In this document: positions 33,898 through 42,912 of the stretch, in pieces | Position numbering within the stretch: the stretch's first letter is position 1 | Layout of the letters: each line of letters starts with the position of its first letter | Assembly (NCBI RefSeq): GCF_030209445.1 | Contig: NZ_JARVSD010000013.1 | Coordinates: forward strand, 62,001 to 126,000 | Source: Promicromonospora sp. MEB111 | GTDB lineage: Bacteria; Actinomycetota; Actinomycetes; Actinomycetales; Cellulomonadaceae | DNA: 64,000 bases | Direction of reading: 5' to 3' | The notes under the pieces: generated by a model | What the model saw: the letters and a program-made list of their open reading frames with translations, nothing else | The model's database searches: none | Told to the model about the DNA's origin: nothing | Program-made: the position numbers and the translations under genes

Positions 33898-35192
33898 ACC
33901 GCACCCGCAACCCGCTCTGGCGGACCTTCGTCGAGCTCCGTGGCAACCCTCGCGCCTGTGTGTGGACCGAGCCGCTGTGGGGGCTGTCCATGGCCCTGGT
34001 GCTGCCCTACGCGTCGGTGTTCATGCTGGCCCTGGGCCTGCACGACGAGCAGATCGGCCTGCTCGCGACCATCGCCATGATCTCCCAGGTCGGCTTCGGG
34101 CTGGCGGGCGGCATCATCACCGACCGGCTCGGGCGGCGAGCCACGACGGCGTGGTTCGACGTGATCGCCTGGGTGATCCCGTGCCTGCTGTGGGCGTTCG
34201 CCGAGAACTTCTGGTTCTTCCTCGCGGCGTCGCTGGTGAACGGCGCCCTGCAGGTGACGCAGAACTCGTGGGACTGCCTCATGGTCGAGGACGCCGAGCG
34301 GGGCCAGATCACCCGGATCTACTCGCTGGTCAAGGTCGCGGCCGACTGCTCGGCGCTGTTCGCGCCGCTGGCCGCCCTGCTGGTCGCCCAGCTCGGGCTC
34401 GAGCCCGCCGTCCGCATCCTCTACATCAACGCCGCGATCGTGATGACGGTGAAGATCGTCTGGCTCTACCTGTGGTCGAAGGAGACCCGGCAGGGCGAGG
34501 TCCGCAGGGCCGCCACCCGCGGGCACAGCGTGTGGCGCCTCCTGGCCGGGTACCGCGGGGTGCTCGGGCTGCTGCTGCGCTCGCGCGGGTCGCTCCTGGC
34601 GCTGGCCGTGGCCGCGCTGACGGCGGCGGTCACGCTCGTCAACGGCACGTTCTGGCAGGTGGTGGCGAGCCAGCACCTGAACGTGCCGGACGCGCTGCTG
34701 CCCTTCTTCCCGATGGTCCGCTCGGTGCTGTCGGTGGTCTTCTTCTTCACGCTCATCCCGCTGCTGACCACCGCCGTGGACCTCCGGCGCGCCACGCTGC
34801 TGGGGTTCGGGGTGCACCTCGCCGGGCAGGTCGTGCTGGTCGCGATCCCCGCGTCCGGTGGGGCGGCGACGGCGTCGACGTACGCGTTCCTCGGCCTGTG
34901 CCTCCTGCTGGACAGCTTCGGCGCGGGCATGCTGTTCATGCTCTCGGAGTCCCTCGTGGCGCTGCACGTGGACGAGGCCGAGCGGTCACGCGTGATGGCG
35001 ATCCAGCGCACGTGCATCATGCTCGCCGCGGCGCCGTTCGGCTGGATCTCCGGCTGGCTCTCCGGGATCGACCGCACCTACCCGTTCATGCTCACGTCGG
35101 TGCTGCTCGTCGCCGGGCTCGTGCTCGTGGCGGTGCGCTGGGTGCCGACGCACCCGGGGGTGGAGGCCGCACCGGCGTCCGAGGCCGCCTGA
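33894..35192 (+). CDS. MFS family transporter
   Basis: This 432-residue major facilitator protein has about twelve transmembrane helices and the A-like loop GIITDRLGRRATT between helices 2 and 3. A matching loop later contains RRATLLGFGVHLAGQ. I chose the GTG at 33894 because it overlaps the acetyltransferase stop (GTGA); an ATG at 33855 would add 13 residues. The substrate is unknown. The chemistry (many aromatic residues in helices, ENFWFFLAASLVNGAL) suggests a drug- or sugar-type efflux carrier, but I cannot separate these. Confidence 0.88.
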   Translation: MNRTRNPLWRTFVELRGNPRACVWTEPLWGLSMALVLPYASVFMLALGLHDEQIGLLATIAMISQVGFGLAGGIITDRLGRRATTAWFDVIAWVIPCLLWAFAENFWFFLAASLVNGALQVTQNSWDCLMVEDAERGQITRIYSLVKVAADCSALFAPLAALLVAQLGLEPAVRILYINAAIVMTVKIVWLYLWSKETRQGEVRRAATRGHSVWRLLAGYRGVLGLLLRSRGSLLALAVAALTAAVTLVNGTFWQVVASQHLNVPDALLPFFPMVRSVLSVVFFFTLIPLLTTAVDLRRATLLGFGVHLAGQVVLVAIPASGGAATASTYAFLGLCLLLDSFGAGMLFMLSESLVALHVDEAERSRVMAIQRTCIMLAAAPFGWISGWLSGIDRTYPFMLTSVLLVAGLVLVAVRWVPTHPGVEAAPASEAA

Positions 35193-35201
35193 CGCCGGAC
35201 G

Positions 35202-35750
35202 TCAGGCGGTGCGGAACAGGCGCGACGCGCGCCGCAGCGCCTCACGGGCGCGGCGGCGGTCGCCCGACGCGTCGTAGGCGAAGGCCAGGTGGTACCAGGC
35301 GCGCCAGCTCTCGGGCGACGCCTCGACGGCCGCGCGGTACGGCCCGAAGGCCTCGTCGGCCGCGGACCGGTCGATGCGCCCGCCGGGCGAGCGCGGGAGG
35401 TCGTCCACGGGGAGGTCGCCCTCGGCGAACAGCGTGTCCGCCATGCGCTGGACGGTCGCCGCGAGCCAGTACTCGCGCGCGATCAGCCCGATGACCAGCA
35501 GCGGGATGATCAGTACGCCCAGGCCGATGGCGATCAGGACCGGCTCGCCCGTGCGCATCATCGAGACGCCGCGGCCCGCGATCTGCCACACGTACAGCGC
35601 GAGCAGCGCCGTCACGGCGATGGCCCCGGGCAGTCCCCGGGGCAGCCTCCGGCGCGACGGCGACGACGGCGTCGGCTGCGACGACGGCGGCGTCGGCTGC
35701 GACGATGGCGGCGTCGGCTCGCCCGAGCGCTCCGGCACGGGCTCGCTCAC
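35202..35750 (-). CDS. membrane-anchored TPR-like protein
   Basis: This 182-residue protein has a Pro/Ser-rich cytoplasmic start in which SSQPTPP recurs, two transmembrane helices (AIAVTALLALYVWQIAG; PVLIAIGLGVLIIPLLVIGLI) and a C-terminal helical pair. The pair, SPESWRAWYHLAFAYDASGD and RRRAREALRRASRLFRTA, looks like one TPR repeat. The GTG start overlaps the dapB stop (GTGA), so the two genes are translationally coupled. A link to lysine or cell-wall synthesis follows from this position only. Confidence 0.8.
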   Translation of the reverse strand: MSEPVPERSGEPTPPSSQPTPPSSQPTPSSPSRRRLPRGLPGAIAVTALLALYVWQIAGRGVSMMRTGEPVLIAIGLGVLIIPLLVIGLIAREYWLAATVQRMADTLFAEGDLPVDDLPRSPGGRIDRSAADEAFGPYRAAVEASPESWRAWYHLAFAYDASGDRRRAREALRRASRLFRTA

Positions 35751-36520
35751 GACAGGTCCAGCACGTTCTCGAGGCCCACGGTCAGCCCGGGGCGGGACAC
35801 CACGGAACGGATCGCGAGCAGCACGCCCGGCATGAACGAGGCCCGGTCGAACGAGTCCTGCCGGATCACGAGCTGCTCCCCCTCGTTGCCGAACAGGATC
35901 TCCTCGTGCGCCACGAGCCCGCGCAGCCGCACGGCGTGCACGCGCACCCCGTCGATGTCGGCGCCCCGGGCCTCCCAGCCCGTCTCGGTCGCGTCCGGCG
36001 ACGGGCCGCGGCCGGCCTCGGCACGCGCCCGGGCGATCGCGGCGGCGGTGTGCCGGGCGGTGCCCGACGGCGCGTCCACCTTGTTCGGGTGGTGCAGCTC
36101 GACGACCTCGGCCGACTCGAAGTAGCGCGCCGCCTTCGCGGCGAACGTCATGGCCAGCACCGCAGAGAGGCCGAAGTTCGGGGCGATGAGCACGCCGAGC
36201 GCGCTCGTGCTGCCCCGGCCCCCGGGCGACAGCTCCGCGAGGTGCGCCGAGACCCGCGCGCGGGCGGCGTCGTCCCATCCCGTGGTGCCGACCACGGCGT
36301 GCGCGCCGGCGTCGAGCACCGCGTGCACGTTGGCCTCGGTGACCGCCGGCACGGTGAAGTCCACCGCGACGTCGGCCCCGGCGAGGGTCTCGGCGGAGAC
36401 GGTGTCGCCGCGCCCGAGCCGGGCGACGAGCTGGAGCCCGTCGGCAGCCTCGACCGCGGCGCAGGCCTGCGTGCCCATGCGCCCGGTCGCCCCGAGCACG
36501 GCCACCTTGATGTCACTCAC
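35747..36520 (-). CDS. dapB: 4-hydroxy-tetrahydrodipicolinate reductase
   Basis: DapB reduces the DapA product with NAD(P)H toward diaminopimelate. The 257-residue protein has the nucleotide-binding GATGRMG (residues 10-16), the GTTGWDD turn, and the catalytic region VVELHHPNKVDAPSGTA (His pair and Lys). The family signature is complete. A TAGGGT hexamer 7 nt before the GTG suggests near-leaderless transcription. It is downstream of a strong terminator that closes the M16-pnp unit. Confidence 0.95.
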   Translation of the reverse strand: MSDIKVAVLGATGRMGTQACAAVEAADGLQLVARLGRGDTVSAETLAGADVAVDFTVPAVTEANVHAVLDAGAHAVVGTTGWDDAARARVSAHLAELSPGGRGSTSALGVLIAPNFGLSAVLAMTFAAKAARYFESAEVVELHHPNKVDAPSGTARHTAAAIARARAEAGRGPSPDATETGWEARGADIDGVRVHAVRLRGLVAHEEILFGNEGEQLVIRQDSFDRASFMPGVLLAIRSVVSRPGLTVGLENVLDLS

Positions 36521-36527
36521 GATCTAC

Positions 36528-36533
36528 ACCCTA
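36528..36533 (-). promoter_or_regulatory. -10 box of dapB
   Basis: TAGGGT on the minus strand ends 7 nt before the dapB GTG. Confidence 0.4.
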
Positions 36534-36543
36534 GTTCCTCGGT

Positions 36544-36598
36544 GAGTGCTGGATCTTCGCCCTTTTTCGTGTGCCAGAAGGGCGAAGATCCCGCACTC
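36544..36598. terminator. hairpin terminator of the pnp-M16 protease unit
   Basis: GAGTGC/GCACTC and a 14-bp perfect stem GGATCTTCGCCCTT/AAGGGCGAAGATCC, with one mismatch between them, close a 13-nt loop. It lies 11 nt past the protease stop on the minus strand. Confidence 0.75.
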
Positions 36599-36609
36599 AG
36601 CGGTGCGGT

Positions 36610-37938
36610 TCAGTTGTCGAACGGGCCCACGCGGACCACCGAGCGCGGCCGCGCCGCGAGGTCCTGCGCCAGGTCCTGCACATCGGCGGCCGTGACCGCC
36701 TGGATGCGCTCGAGCGACTCGGCCAGCGACAGCAGGTCGCCGTACACGAGCTCGGCCTTGCCCAGGCGGCTCATCCGCGACCCGGAGTCCTCCAGGCCGA
36801 GCACCGTGCCGCCGGAGAGCTGCCCCACGGACCGCTTGAGCTCGGCCTCGGTGATGCCGTCGTGCGCGAGCTTCTCGAGCTCCTCGACCAGCAGCTCGGT
36901 GACCTGGTCCGCCTTGGCGGACGCGCAGCCCGCGTACAGGCCGAACGTGCCGAGGCCGCCGTGCGCCGAGGCGAACGAGTACGTCGAGTACGCCAGGCCA
37001 CGCTTCTCGCGGATCTCCTGGAACAGCCGCGACGACATGCCGCCGCCGAGCACCGCGTTCAGCACGGACAGCGCGAACCGCCGGTCGTCCGTGGCCGAGA
37101 TGCCGGTGGAGCCCACGATGATGTTTGCCTGCTCGACGGCGCGCTTCACGGTCAGCTCGGCGCCCATCTCGGGTACACCGGCCCGGTCCTCCGTGGAAGG
37201 GCGGCGGTCGCGCGGCCGCGTCGCGGCGTCGAGCTCCCAGCCGCCGTCGGCCAGGGCCTGGGTCACCTGCTGCACGAGCTTGTCGTGGTCGATGCCGCCC
37301 GCCGCCGTGACGACCAGGGTCTCCGGCCGGTAGTTCCAGCGGTAGTGGTCCCAGACGGCGTCACGCGGGACGGCGTTGATCGTCTCCGGCGTGCCGCCGA
37401 TGGGGCGGCCCAGCGCGTGGTCGCCCAGGACGACGGCGGAGAACTGCTCGTGCACGACGTCGGTCGGGTCGTCGTCGTTCATCGCGAGCTCTTCGAGGAT
37501 GACGCCGCGCTCGGTCTCGAGCTCGTCGGTGTCCAGCCGCGCGGAGGTGACCATGTCGGAGATGACGTCGACCGCCATCGGCAGGTCGGAGTCCAGCACC
37601 CGCGCGTAGTAGCAGGTGTGCTCCTTGCCGGTGGCCGCGTTGGCCTCACCGCCGACGGCGTCGAACGCCTCGGCGATGTCCATCGCGGACCGGCGTGCCG
37701 TGCCCTTGAAGAGCAGGTGCTCCAGGAAGTGCGTCGAGCCGAAGTGGCCGTCGGTCTCGTCCCGCGAGCCGACGCCGATCCAGGCGCCCACCGTGGCCGA
37801 GCGCTGGCCCGGCATGTTCTCGGTGAGCACACGGACACCGCCGGGCAGGACGGAGCGACGGATCGTCGCGCCGTCCTGCCCGGCGGTCAGCTCGGCACCG
37901 GGCTCGCCCGTGGGTACGAGCGGCAGGTGCCACGTCAT
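36610..37938 (-). CDS. M16 family zinc peptidase (processing peptidase-like)
   Basis: This 442-residue metallopeptidase has the inverted zinc motif H-x-x-E-H at His70-Phe-Leu-Glu-His74 (STHFLEHLLFKGT). The distal Glu lies in ETERGVILEELAM near residue 145, and the second M16 domain begins around 220. It resembles mitochondrial processing peptidase beta and mycobacterial PepR (Rv2782c), a neighbour of pnp there too. The start is 1 nt after the pnp stop, so they form one unit. Substrates are unknown; a housekeeping proteolysis role is likely. Confidence 0.92.
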   Translation of the reverse strand: MTWHLPLVPTGEPGAELTAGQDGATIRRSVLPGGVRVLTENMPGQRSATVGAWIGVGSRDETDGHFGSTHFLEHLLFKGTARRSAMDIAEAFDAVGGEANAATGKEHTCYYARVLDSDLPMAVDVISDMVTSARLDTDELETERGVILEELAMNDDDPTDVVHEQFSAVVLGDHALGRPIGGTPETINAVPRDAVWDHYRWNYRPETLVVTAAGGIDHDKLVQQVTQALADGGWELDAATRPRDRRPSTEDRAGVPEMGAELTVKRAVEQANIIVGSTGISATDDRRFALSVLNAVLGGGMSSRLFQEIREKRGLAYSTYSFASAHGGLGTFGLYAGCASAKADQVTELLVEELEKLAHDGITEAELKRSVGQLSGGTVLGLEDSGSRMSRLGKAELVYGDLLSLAESLERIQAVTAADVQDLAQDLAARPRSVVRVGPFDN

Positions 37939-37939
37939 G

Positions 37940-40186
37940 TCAGGCTTCCGCGGGTGCAGCAGCCTCGGCGGCCGGCTCGGCGGCGTCGGCCTTGGCCGAC
38001 TCCTCCTCGTCGGTGACGGCGACCAGCGAGAGCTTGCCGCGCGGGTCGATCTCGCCGATCTCGACCTGGACCTTCTGGCCGATGGACAGCACGTCGTCGA
38101 CGTTCTCGACGCGCTTGCCACCCACGAGCTTGCGGATCTGGCTGATGTGCAGCAGACCGTCCTTGCCCGGGGACAGCGAGATGAAGGCGCCGAACGACGT
38201 CGTCTTGACGACGGTGCCGACGAACCGCTCGCCCACCTCGGGGACGTGCGGGTTGGCGATCGCGTTGATCGCCGCGCGGGCGGCCTCGGCCGAGGGGCCG
38301 TCGGTGGCACCGATGTACACGGTGCCGTCGTCCTCGATGGAGATGTCCGCGCCCGTCTCCTCCTGGATCTGGTTGATCATCTTGCCCTTGGGCCCGATGA
38401 CCTCGCCGATCTTGTCGGTCGGGACCTTCACCGTGATGACGCGCGGGGCGTTCGGGGACATCTCGTCCGGGACGTCGATCGCCTCGGCGAGGACCTCCAG
38501 GATCGTGAGGCGGGCGTCGCGCGCCTGGCCCAGGGCGGCCGCGAGGACCGACGCCGGGATGCCGTCGAGCTTGGTGTCGAGCTGGATGGCGGTGACGAAC
38601 TCCTTGGTGCCGGCGACCTTGAAGTCCATGTCGCCGAACGCGTCCTCGGCGCCCAGGATGTCCGTCATCGCGGCGTAGCGGGTCTCGCCGTCCACGGTGT
38701 CGGACACGAGGCCCATGGCGATGCCGGCGACCGGGGCGCGCAGCGGCACACCGGCGTTCAGCAGCGACAGCGTGCTCGCGCACACCGAGCCCATGGAGGT
38801 CGAACCGTTCGAGCCGAGGGCCTCGGACACCTGGCGGATCGCGTAGGGGAACTCCTCGCGGCTCGGCAGGACCGGCACCAGGGCACGCTCGGCGAGCGCG
38901 CCGTGGCCGATCTCGCGGCGCTTCGGGCTGCCCACGCGGCCCGTCTCACCGGTCGAGTACGGCGGGAAGTTGTAGTTGTGCATGTAGCGCTTGCGCGTCT
39001 CCGGACCGAGCGAGTCGATCTGCTGCTCCATGCGGAGCATGTTCAGCGTGGTGACACCCAGGATCTGGGTCTCGCCGCGCTCGAAGATGGCGGAGCCGTG
39101 CACGCGGGGCAGCACCTCGACCTCGGCCGAGAGGGTGCGGATGTCCGCGAGGCCACGGCCGTCGATGCGCACGCCGTCGGTCAGCACGCGCTGGCGCACG
39201 AGCTGCTTCTGGAGCGAGCGGAACGCGGCCGACAGCTCCTTCTCGCGGCCCTCGAACTGGCCGTCGAGCTGCTCGTGGACGGTCGCCTTGATGCCGTCGA
39301 GCGTGTTCTCACGCTGCTGCTTGTCGGCGATGGTCAGCGCGTCGCGCGTCGGCGCGGCCACAGCCGCCTCGACGGCGGAGTACGCGTCGGCCTGGTAGTC
39401 CGGGAAGAGCGGGAACTCCTGCGTCTCCTTGGCGGACTGGCCGGCGAGCGCGGCCTGCGCGTCGCACAGGGCCTTGATGAACGGCTTGGCCGCCTCGATG
39501 CCCTCGGCGACGACCTCCTCGGTCGGCGCGGCGACGCCCTCGTTCTTGATGAGGGTCCACGCGTCGTCCGTGGCCTCGGCCTCGATCATGGCGATCGCGA
39601 CGTCGTCACCGACGACGCGACCGGCCACGACCATGTCGAAGACCGCGCGCTCCTTGTCGGAGTACTTGGGGAACGCGACCCACTGGCCGTCGATCAGCGC
39701 GATGCGGACGGCGCCGACCGGGCCGTCGAACGGCAGGCCGGAGATCTGGGTCGACGCCGACGCGGCGTTGATGGCCAGCGTGTCGTAGGCGTCGTCCGGG
39801 TGGATCGCCATGACGGTGATGACCACCTGGACCTCGTTGCGCAGGCCCTTGACGAACAGGGGGCGCAGCGGGCGGTCGATCAGACGGCAGGCCAGGATGG
39901 CCTCGGTCGAGGGACGGCCCTCGCGGCGGAAGAACGAGCCGGGGATACGGCCCGCGGCGTACATCCGCTCCTCGACGTCCACCGTCAGCGGGAAGAAGTC
40001 GAACTGGTCCTTGGGGTGCTTGCCGGCCGCGGTGGTCGACAGCAGCATGGTCTCGCCGTCGAGGTACGCGGCGACGGAGCCGGCGGCCTGCTTGGCGAGG
40101 CGTCCGGTCTCGAACCGGACGGTGCGGGTGCCGAAGCGACCGTTGTCGATCACGGCCTCGGCGAACTGGATCTCGGGACCCTCCAC
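37940..40186 (-). CDS. pnp: polyribonucleotide nucleotidyltransferase (PNPase)
   Basis: PNPase degrades RNA phosphorolytically from the 3' end. The 748-residue protein has two RNase PH domains (start [15 protein letters not shown], with [29 protein letters not shown]; second domain after about residue 345), a helical linker, then KH ([19 protein letters not shown]) and S1 ([20 protein letters not shown]) domains and an acidic tail. Actinobacterial PNPase is also called GpsI. The GTG start has an excellent ribosome-binding site AAGGAGGG. It follows rpsO, separated by a strong terminator and about 180 nt, so it has its own promoter or relies on read-through. Confidence 0.97.
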   Translation of the reverse strand: MEGPEIQFAEAVIDNGRFGTRTVRFETGRLAKQAAGSVAAYLDGETMLLSTTAAGKHPKDQFDFFPLTVDVEERMYAAGRIPGSFFRREGRPSTEAILACRLIDRPLRPLFVKGLRNEVQVVITVMAIHPDDAYDTLAINAASASTQISGLPFDGPVGAVRIALIDGQWVAFPKYSDKERAVFDMVVAGRVVGDDVAIAMIEAEATDDAWTLIKNEGVAAPTEEVVAEGIEAAKPFIKALCDAQAALAGQSAKETQEFPLFPDYQADAYSAVEAAVAAPTRDALTIADKQQRENTLDGIKATVHEQLDGQFEGREKELSAAFRSLQKQLVRQRVLTDGVRIDGRGLADIRTLSAEVEVLPRVHGSAIFERGETQILGVTTLNMLRMEQQIDSLGPETRKRYMHNYNFPPYSTGETGRVGSPKRREIGHGALAERALVPVLPSREEFPYAIRQVSEALGSNGSTSMGSVCASTLSLLNAGVPLRAPVAGIAMGLVSDTVDGETRYAAMTDILGAEDAFGDMDFKVAGTKEFVTAIQLDTKLDGIPASVLAAALGQARDARLTILEVLAEAIDVPDEMSPNAPRVITVKVPTDKIGEVIGPKGKMINQIQEETGADISIEDDGTVYIGATDGPSAEAARAAINAIANPHVPEVGERFVGTVVKTTSFGAFISLSPGKDGLLHISQIRKLVGGKRVENVDDVLSIGQKVQVEIGEIDPRGKLSLVAVTDEEESAKADAAEPAAEAAAPAEA

Positions 40187-40363
40187 GGGTGCCCTCCTTC
40201 TCTCGGTGTTCTCTTGGAACGCCCCCGTGCCCGACGGTCATCGATCGAGGCCCACCGAGCCGCCGCTCGCGTAGAGCGGAAGAGACTCGGGAAGCCACTA
40301 CCGAGGACCGGACGAGGTCACGGGCGGCGCGGTTGAGTTGTCGTACTACAGCATCTCACCAGA

Positions 40364-40396
40364 CCAGCCCGGCCCCCGCGACGGGGGCCGGGCTGG
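40364..40396. terminator. hairpin terminator of rpsO
   Basis: A perfect 15-bp stem CCAGCCCGGCCCCCG/CGGGGGCCGGGCTGG (40364-40378 with 40382-40396) has a 3-nt loop. It lies 13 nt after the rpsO stop. Confidence 0.8.
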
Positions 40397-40408
40397 TGGG
40401 AAGCATGA

Positions 40409-40678
40409 TCAGCGACGCAGGCCGAGCTTGTCGACCAGGGCGCGGTAGCGCTCGATGTCGATCCCCTTGAGGTAACCCTGGAGACGACGGCGCTGACCCA
40501 CGAGGAGCAGCAGACCACGACGGCTGTGGTGGTCGTGCTTGTGCTCCTTCAGGTGCTCGGTGAGGTCCTTGATGCGCTGCGTGAGGAGCGCGATCTGCAC
40601 CTCCGGCGAACCCGAGTCGCCCGGCTTGGTTCCGTACTCGGAAATGATCTGCTGCTTGGTGGCAGTGTCGAGCGGCAT
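40409..40678 (-). CDS. rpsO: 30S ribosomal protein S15
   Basis: This 89-residue S15 binds the 16S rRNA central domain. The canonical core is complete: [20 protein letters not shown] and the [20 protein letters not shown] region. The ATG giving [10 protein letters not shown] is preceded by GAAGGAGAG. The order rpsO-pnp is nearly universal in bacteria. The terminator right after it suggests that rpsO is mostly monocistronic. Confidence 0.98.
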   Translation of the reverse strand: MPLDTATKQQIISEYGTKPGDSGSPEVQIALLTQRIKDLTEHLKEHKHDHHSRRGLLLLVGQRRRLQGYLKGIDIERYRALVDKLGLRR

Positions 40679-40816
40679 GGCTCTCCTTCGGTGTTGTTGC
40701 GCGGTGCTCCGGGACTCATTCACCGGGGCGCTCTGGATCCGCGGCCGTTCTGACGGCGGTACCACATTACCAGTGCTGAGCGCCCCCGCCCGACTCGGGC
40801 CCCGAGACCTCCACCA

Positions 40817-40862
40817 CGTGTCAGACGTCCAGGTCACCCGGGTGACCTGGACGTCTGACACG
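40817..40862. repeat. 46-bp perfect palindrome between the peroxidase gene and rpsO
   Basis: The 23-nt half from 40817 to 40839 (starting CGTGTCAGACGTCCAGG) is the exact reverse complement of 40840-40862, with no spacer. It includes GACGTC twice and CCCGGG at the centre. It lies 8 nt after the peroxidase stop, so as RNA it could form a terminator hairpin; as DNA it is a perfect dyad. Confidence 0.85.
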
Positions 40863-40869
40863 GACGAGC

Positions 40870-42795
40870 TCACGCGCCGTCGTGGCCCGCGTAGCCGTCG
40901 CCGTTGCGGCGGAAGAGCGGGAGCCCCGCGTCGTCCTGCCCGATCGGGAAGACCCCCGCAAAGGCCAGGAGGTCCGAGATCGTCGTGATGAGACGACGGT
41001 CCTCGAACCGGACCCCGTACGCCGGCGTCCAGTCGCGACCGGGGCGCCGCAGGAACGACTCGTCGTCCAGCCGCAGCAGGTAGACGAACGTCTCCGCCAG
41101 GATCCGGCTGCCCACCTCGCCCAGGAAGTTGCCGTTGCCCTGGACCTCGGCCTCCTTGAGCACGTAGTACCAGAGCGGCGTGCCGTCCAGGGCGTCGAGC
41201 GCCGCCACCACCTCGGGTGACGCGTTCTGCCGCAGCTGCGTGGGCGTGAGCGGGCGGGCGCGCAGCTCCTTGGCCACGGCCTCCCCCGTCGGGATCGCCA
41301 GCATGTAGCCACGCAGCAGGTTGCGCTGCGCGAGCTGCTTGAGGAGCGCCTTGATCGGCTCGGCGGCCGTGTTGCCCTCGTTCAGCAGGTGGCCCAGCCC
41401 GTCCGCGAGGAACGGGTCGATCTTGCGGGCCATGCGGAACGCCAGGGGGTCACCCTTGTCGGTCAGCCGGGGCCACTCGACGGGCCAGTTCGACGGCAGC
41501 ACCGGCGACGGGTTCGCAGGGTTCGGCGACAGCCCGCCGTTGCCGGTGAACTGGAACAGCTGGTCCAGCCTGGCCACCCCGCCCGGGCCGTTCCCCGTGA
41601 AGTTGACGTTGAAGTCGTAGGCGCCGCGCACCATCGAGTGCCCGAACCGGAACGCCGCAACCGCGAACTCCAGCGGCATCGACACCCGTCGCGCGGGACG
41701 GAACAGCGTGGGCCCCGTGGCCAGGACCGAGTCCAGCACACCGGGCTTGGTCAGCGTGCGCAGGTAGTCGTTCACCACCAGCCACTGGTAGTGGAACCGG
41801 ACGAGCTGTTGCGCCCGGTCGAACAGCTCGCGCTGGGTCGTGGCAGACCACGGCTCGTGCTCTGCCACCCAGTCCACGACGGCGTTGTGGAACCGGATCA
41901 TGGCCACGTGGAACTGCGCCACGATCAGGTTCTCGTCGTTCCGGCTGTCCGGGATGAGCGGCATGCGCTCGCTGCCCGCCTCGGTGCTCCGCGGCAGGTC
42001 GCGCTGCGGGTCGTCGCCAGGGGCCACGAGCGAGAACGGTCCGAACGGCTCGGTGCCGATCCGGCCGAGCCGCAGCTTGGCCGAGTCCGGTACGTAGGCC
42101 GCCTCGCTGCGCGTGGTGCCGCGGTCCTTCTCGCCCGCGAACCGCGGCCCCGAGCCGTACAGGCTGTCCAGGTCGAGCAGCGGGACGCGCCCGTTGTGCA
42201 GGCTGCGGCGCACCACGTCCGGCGTGAACACGCGGAAGGGGTCGTTCACGATGTCACCCAGCGCCTGGTCGCCGCGCGGGCCGCTGTCGTCGTCCGGACC
42301 GTTCGTGTTGAGCGTGATGTCGTGGTCGATGAACTGGCCCCAGTACGTGTAGATGCTGGGGATCGTGGAGTCGCGCGGCGGCGCGGCCGGCGCCGGCGGC
42401 GCTCCCGGGGCCGGGGCCGGCGCCGGAGCCGGCGCCTCGATCATGCCGGCGCCGAGCCGCATGAGGGCGTCCCGGGTGCCGGCCACGCGGTCGCCCACGG
42501 GCAGGTGCGCGTCCGGGAACTCGCGGGCGAGGTCGCGCAGCAGGTAGTCGAACGACGTCGTCGCGTCGAACCGGTGCTCCCGCAGGTCGCGACGGACTGC
42601 CGCCTCCGTGCGCGGCATGAGGGTGGCCGTGCTGTCTCGCGGGTCCTCCGGAGCGTCCGGGTCGGCGGGTACGAACACGCCGCCGTGGCCGATCCGTCGG
42701 ACCGTGCGGCCGGCCGGCGTCTGCGCCAGGTCGACCGCCTCGTGCGGTGAGTGGTTCGGGTCGCCCTGCGGCGGCGCCTGGGTGGGCTGGACCAT
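40870..42795 (-). CDS. animal-type haem peroxidase
   Basis: This 641-residue protein belongs to the animal haem peroxidase (peroxidase-cyclooxygenase) superfamily. The distal haem pocket is in [12 protein letters not shown] and includes the calcium/His region, [12 protein letters not shown] follows, and the helical core contains [20 protein letters not shown]. The proximal His is in [14 protein letters not shown]. An Ala/Pro-rich insert (about residues 120-140, [16 protein letters not shown]) lies before the haem pocket. No signal peptide is visible, so it may be cytoplasmic or leave by another path. Bacterial members are called peroxicins or related; physiological roles are mostly unknown. 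A palindrome follows the stop. Confidence 0.88.
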   Translation of the reverse strand: MVQPTQAPPQGDPNHSPHEAVDLAQTPAGRTVRRIGHGGVFVPADPDAPEDPRDSTATLMPRTEAAVRRDLREHRFDATTSFDYLLRDLAREFPDAHLPVGDRVAGTRDALMRLGAGMIEAPAPAPAPAPGAPPAPAAPPRDSTIPSIYTYWGQFIDHDITLNTNGPDDDSGPRGDQALGDIVNDPFRVFTPDVVRRSLHNGRVPLLDLDSLYGSGPRFAGEKDRGTTRSEAAYVPDSAKLRLGRIGTEPFGPFSLVAPGDDPQRDLPRSTEAGSERMPLIPDSRNDENLIVAQFHVAMIRFHNAVVDWVAEHEPWSATTQRELFDRAQQLVRFHYQWLVVNDYLRTLTKPGVLDSVLATGPTLFRPARRVSMPLEFAVAAFRFGHSMVRGAYDFNVNFTGNGPGGVARLDQLFQFTGNGGLSPNPANPSPVLPSNWPVEWPRLTDKGDPLAFRMARKIDPFLADGLGHLLNEGNTAAEPIKALLKQLAQRNLLRGYMLAIPTGEAVAKELRARPLTPTQLRQNASPEVVAALDALDGTPLWYYVLKEAEVQGNGNFLGEVGSRILAETFVYLLRLDDESFLRRPGRDWTPAYGVRFEDRRLITTISDLLAFAGVFPIGQDDAGLPLFRRNGDGYAGHDGA

Positions 42796-42912
42796 GGGTC
42801 TCTCCTTGCTGGGGGTGACGGCCTTCCACCAGAGACGGAGTGACGCGGGTCACAGCCACGTACACCCCGGCACGTGAATGCTCGCTGGCCTGGGCGAACG
42901 GCCGGCGCGATG

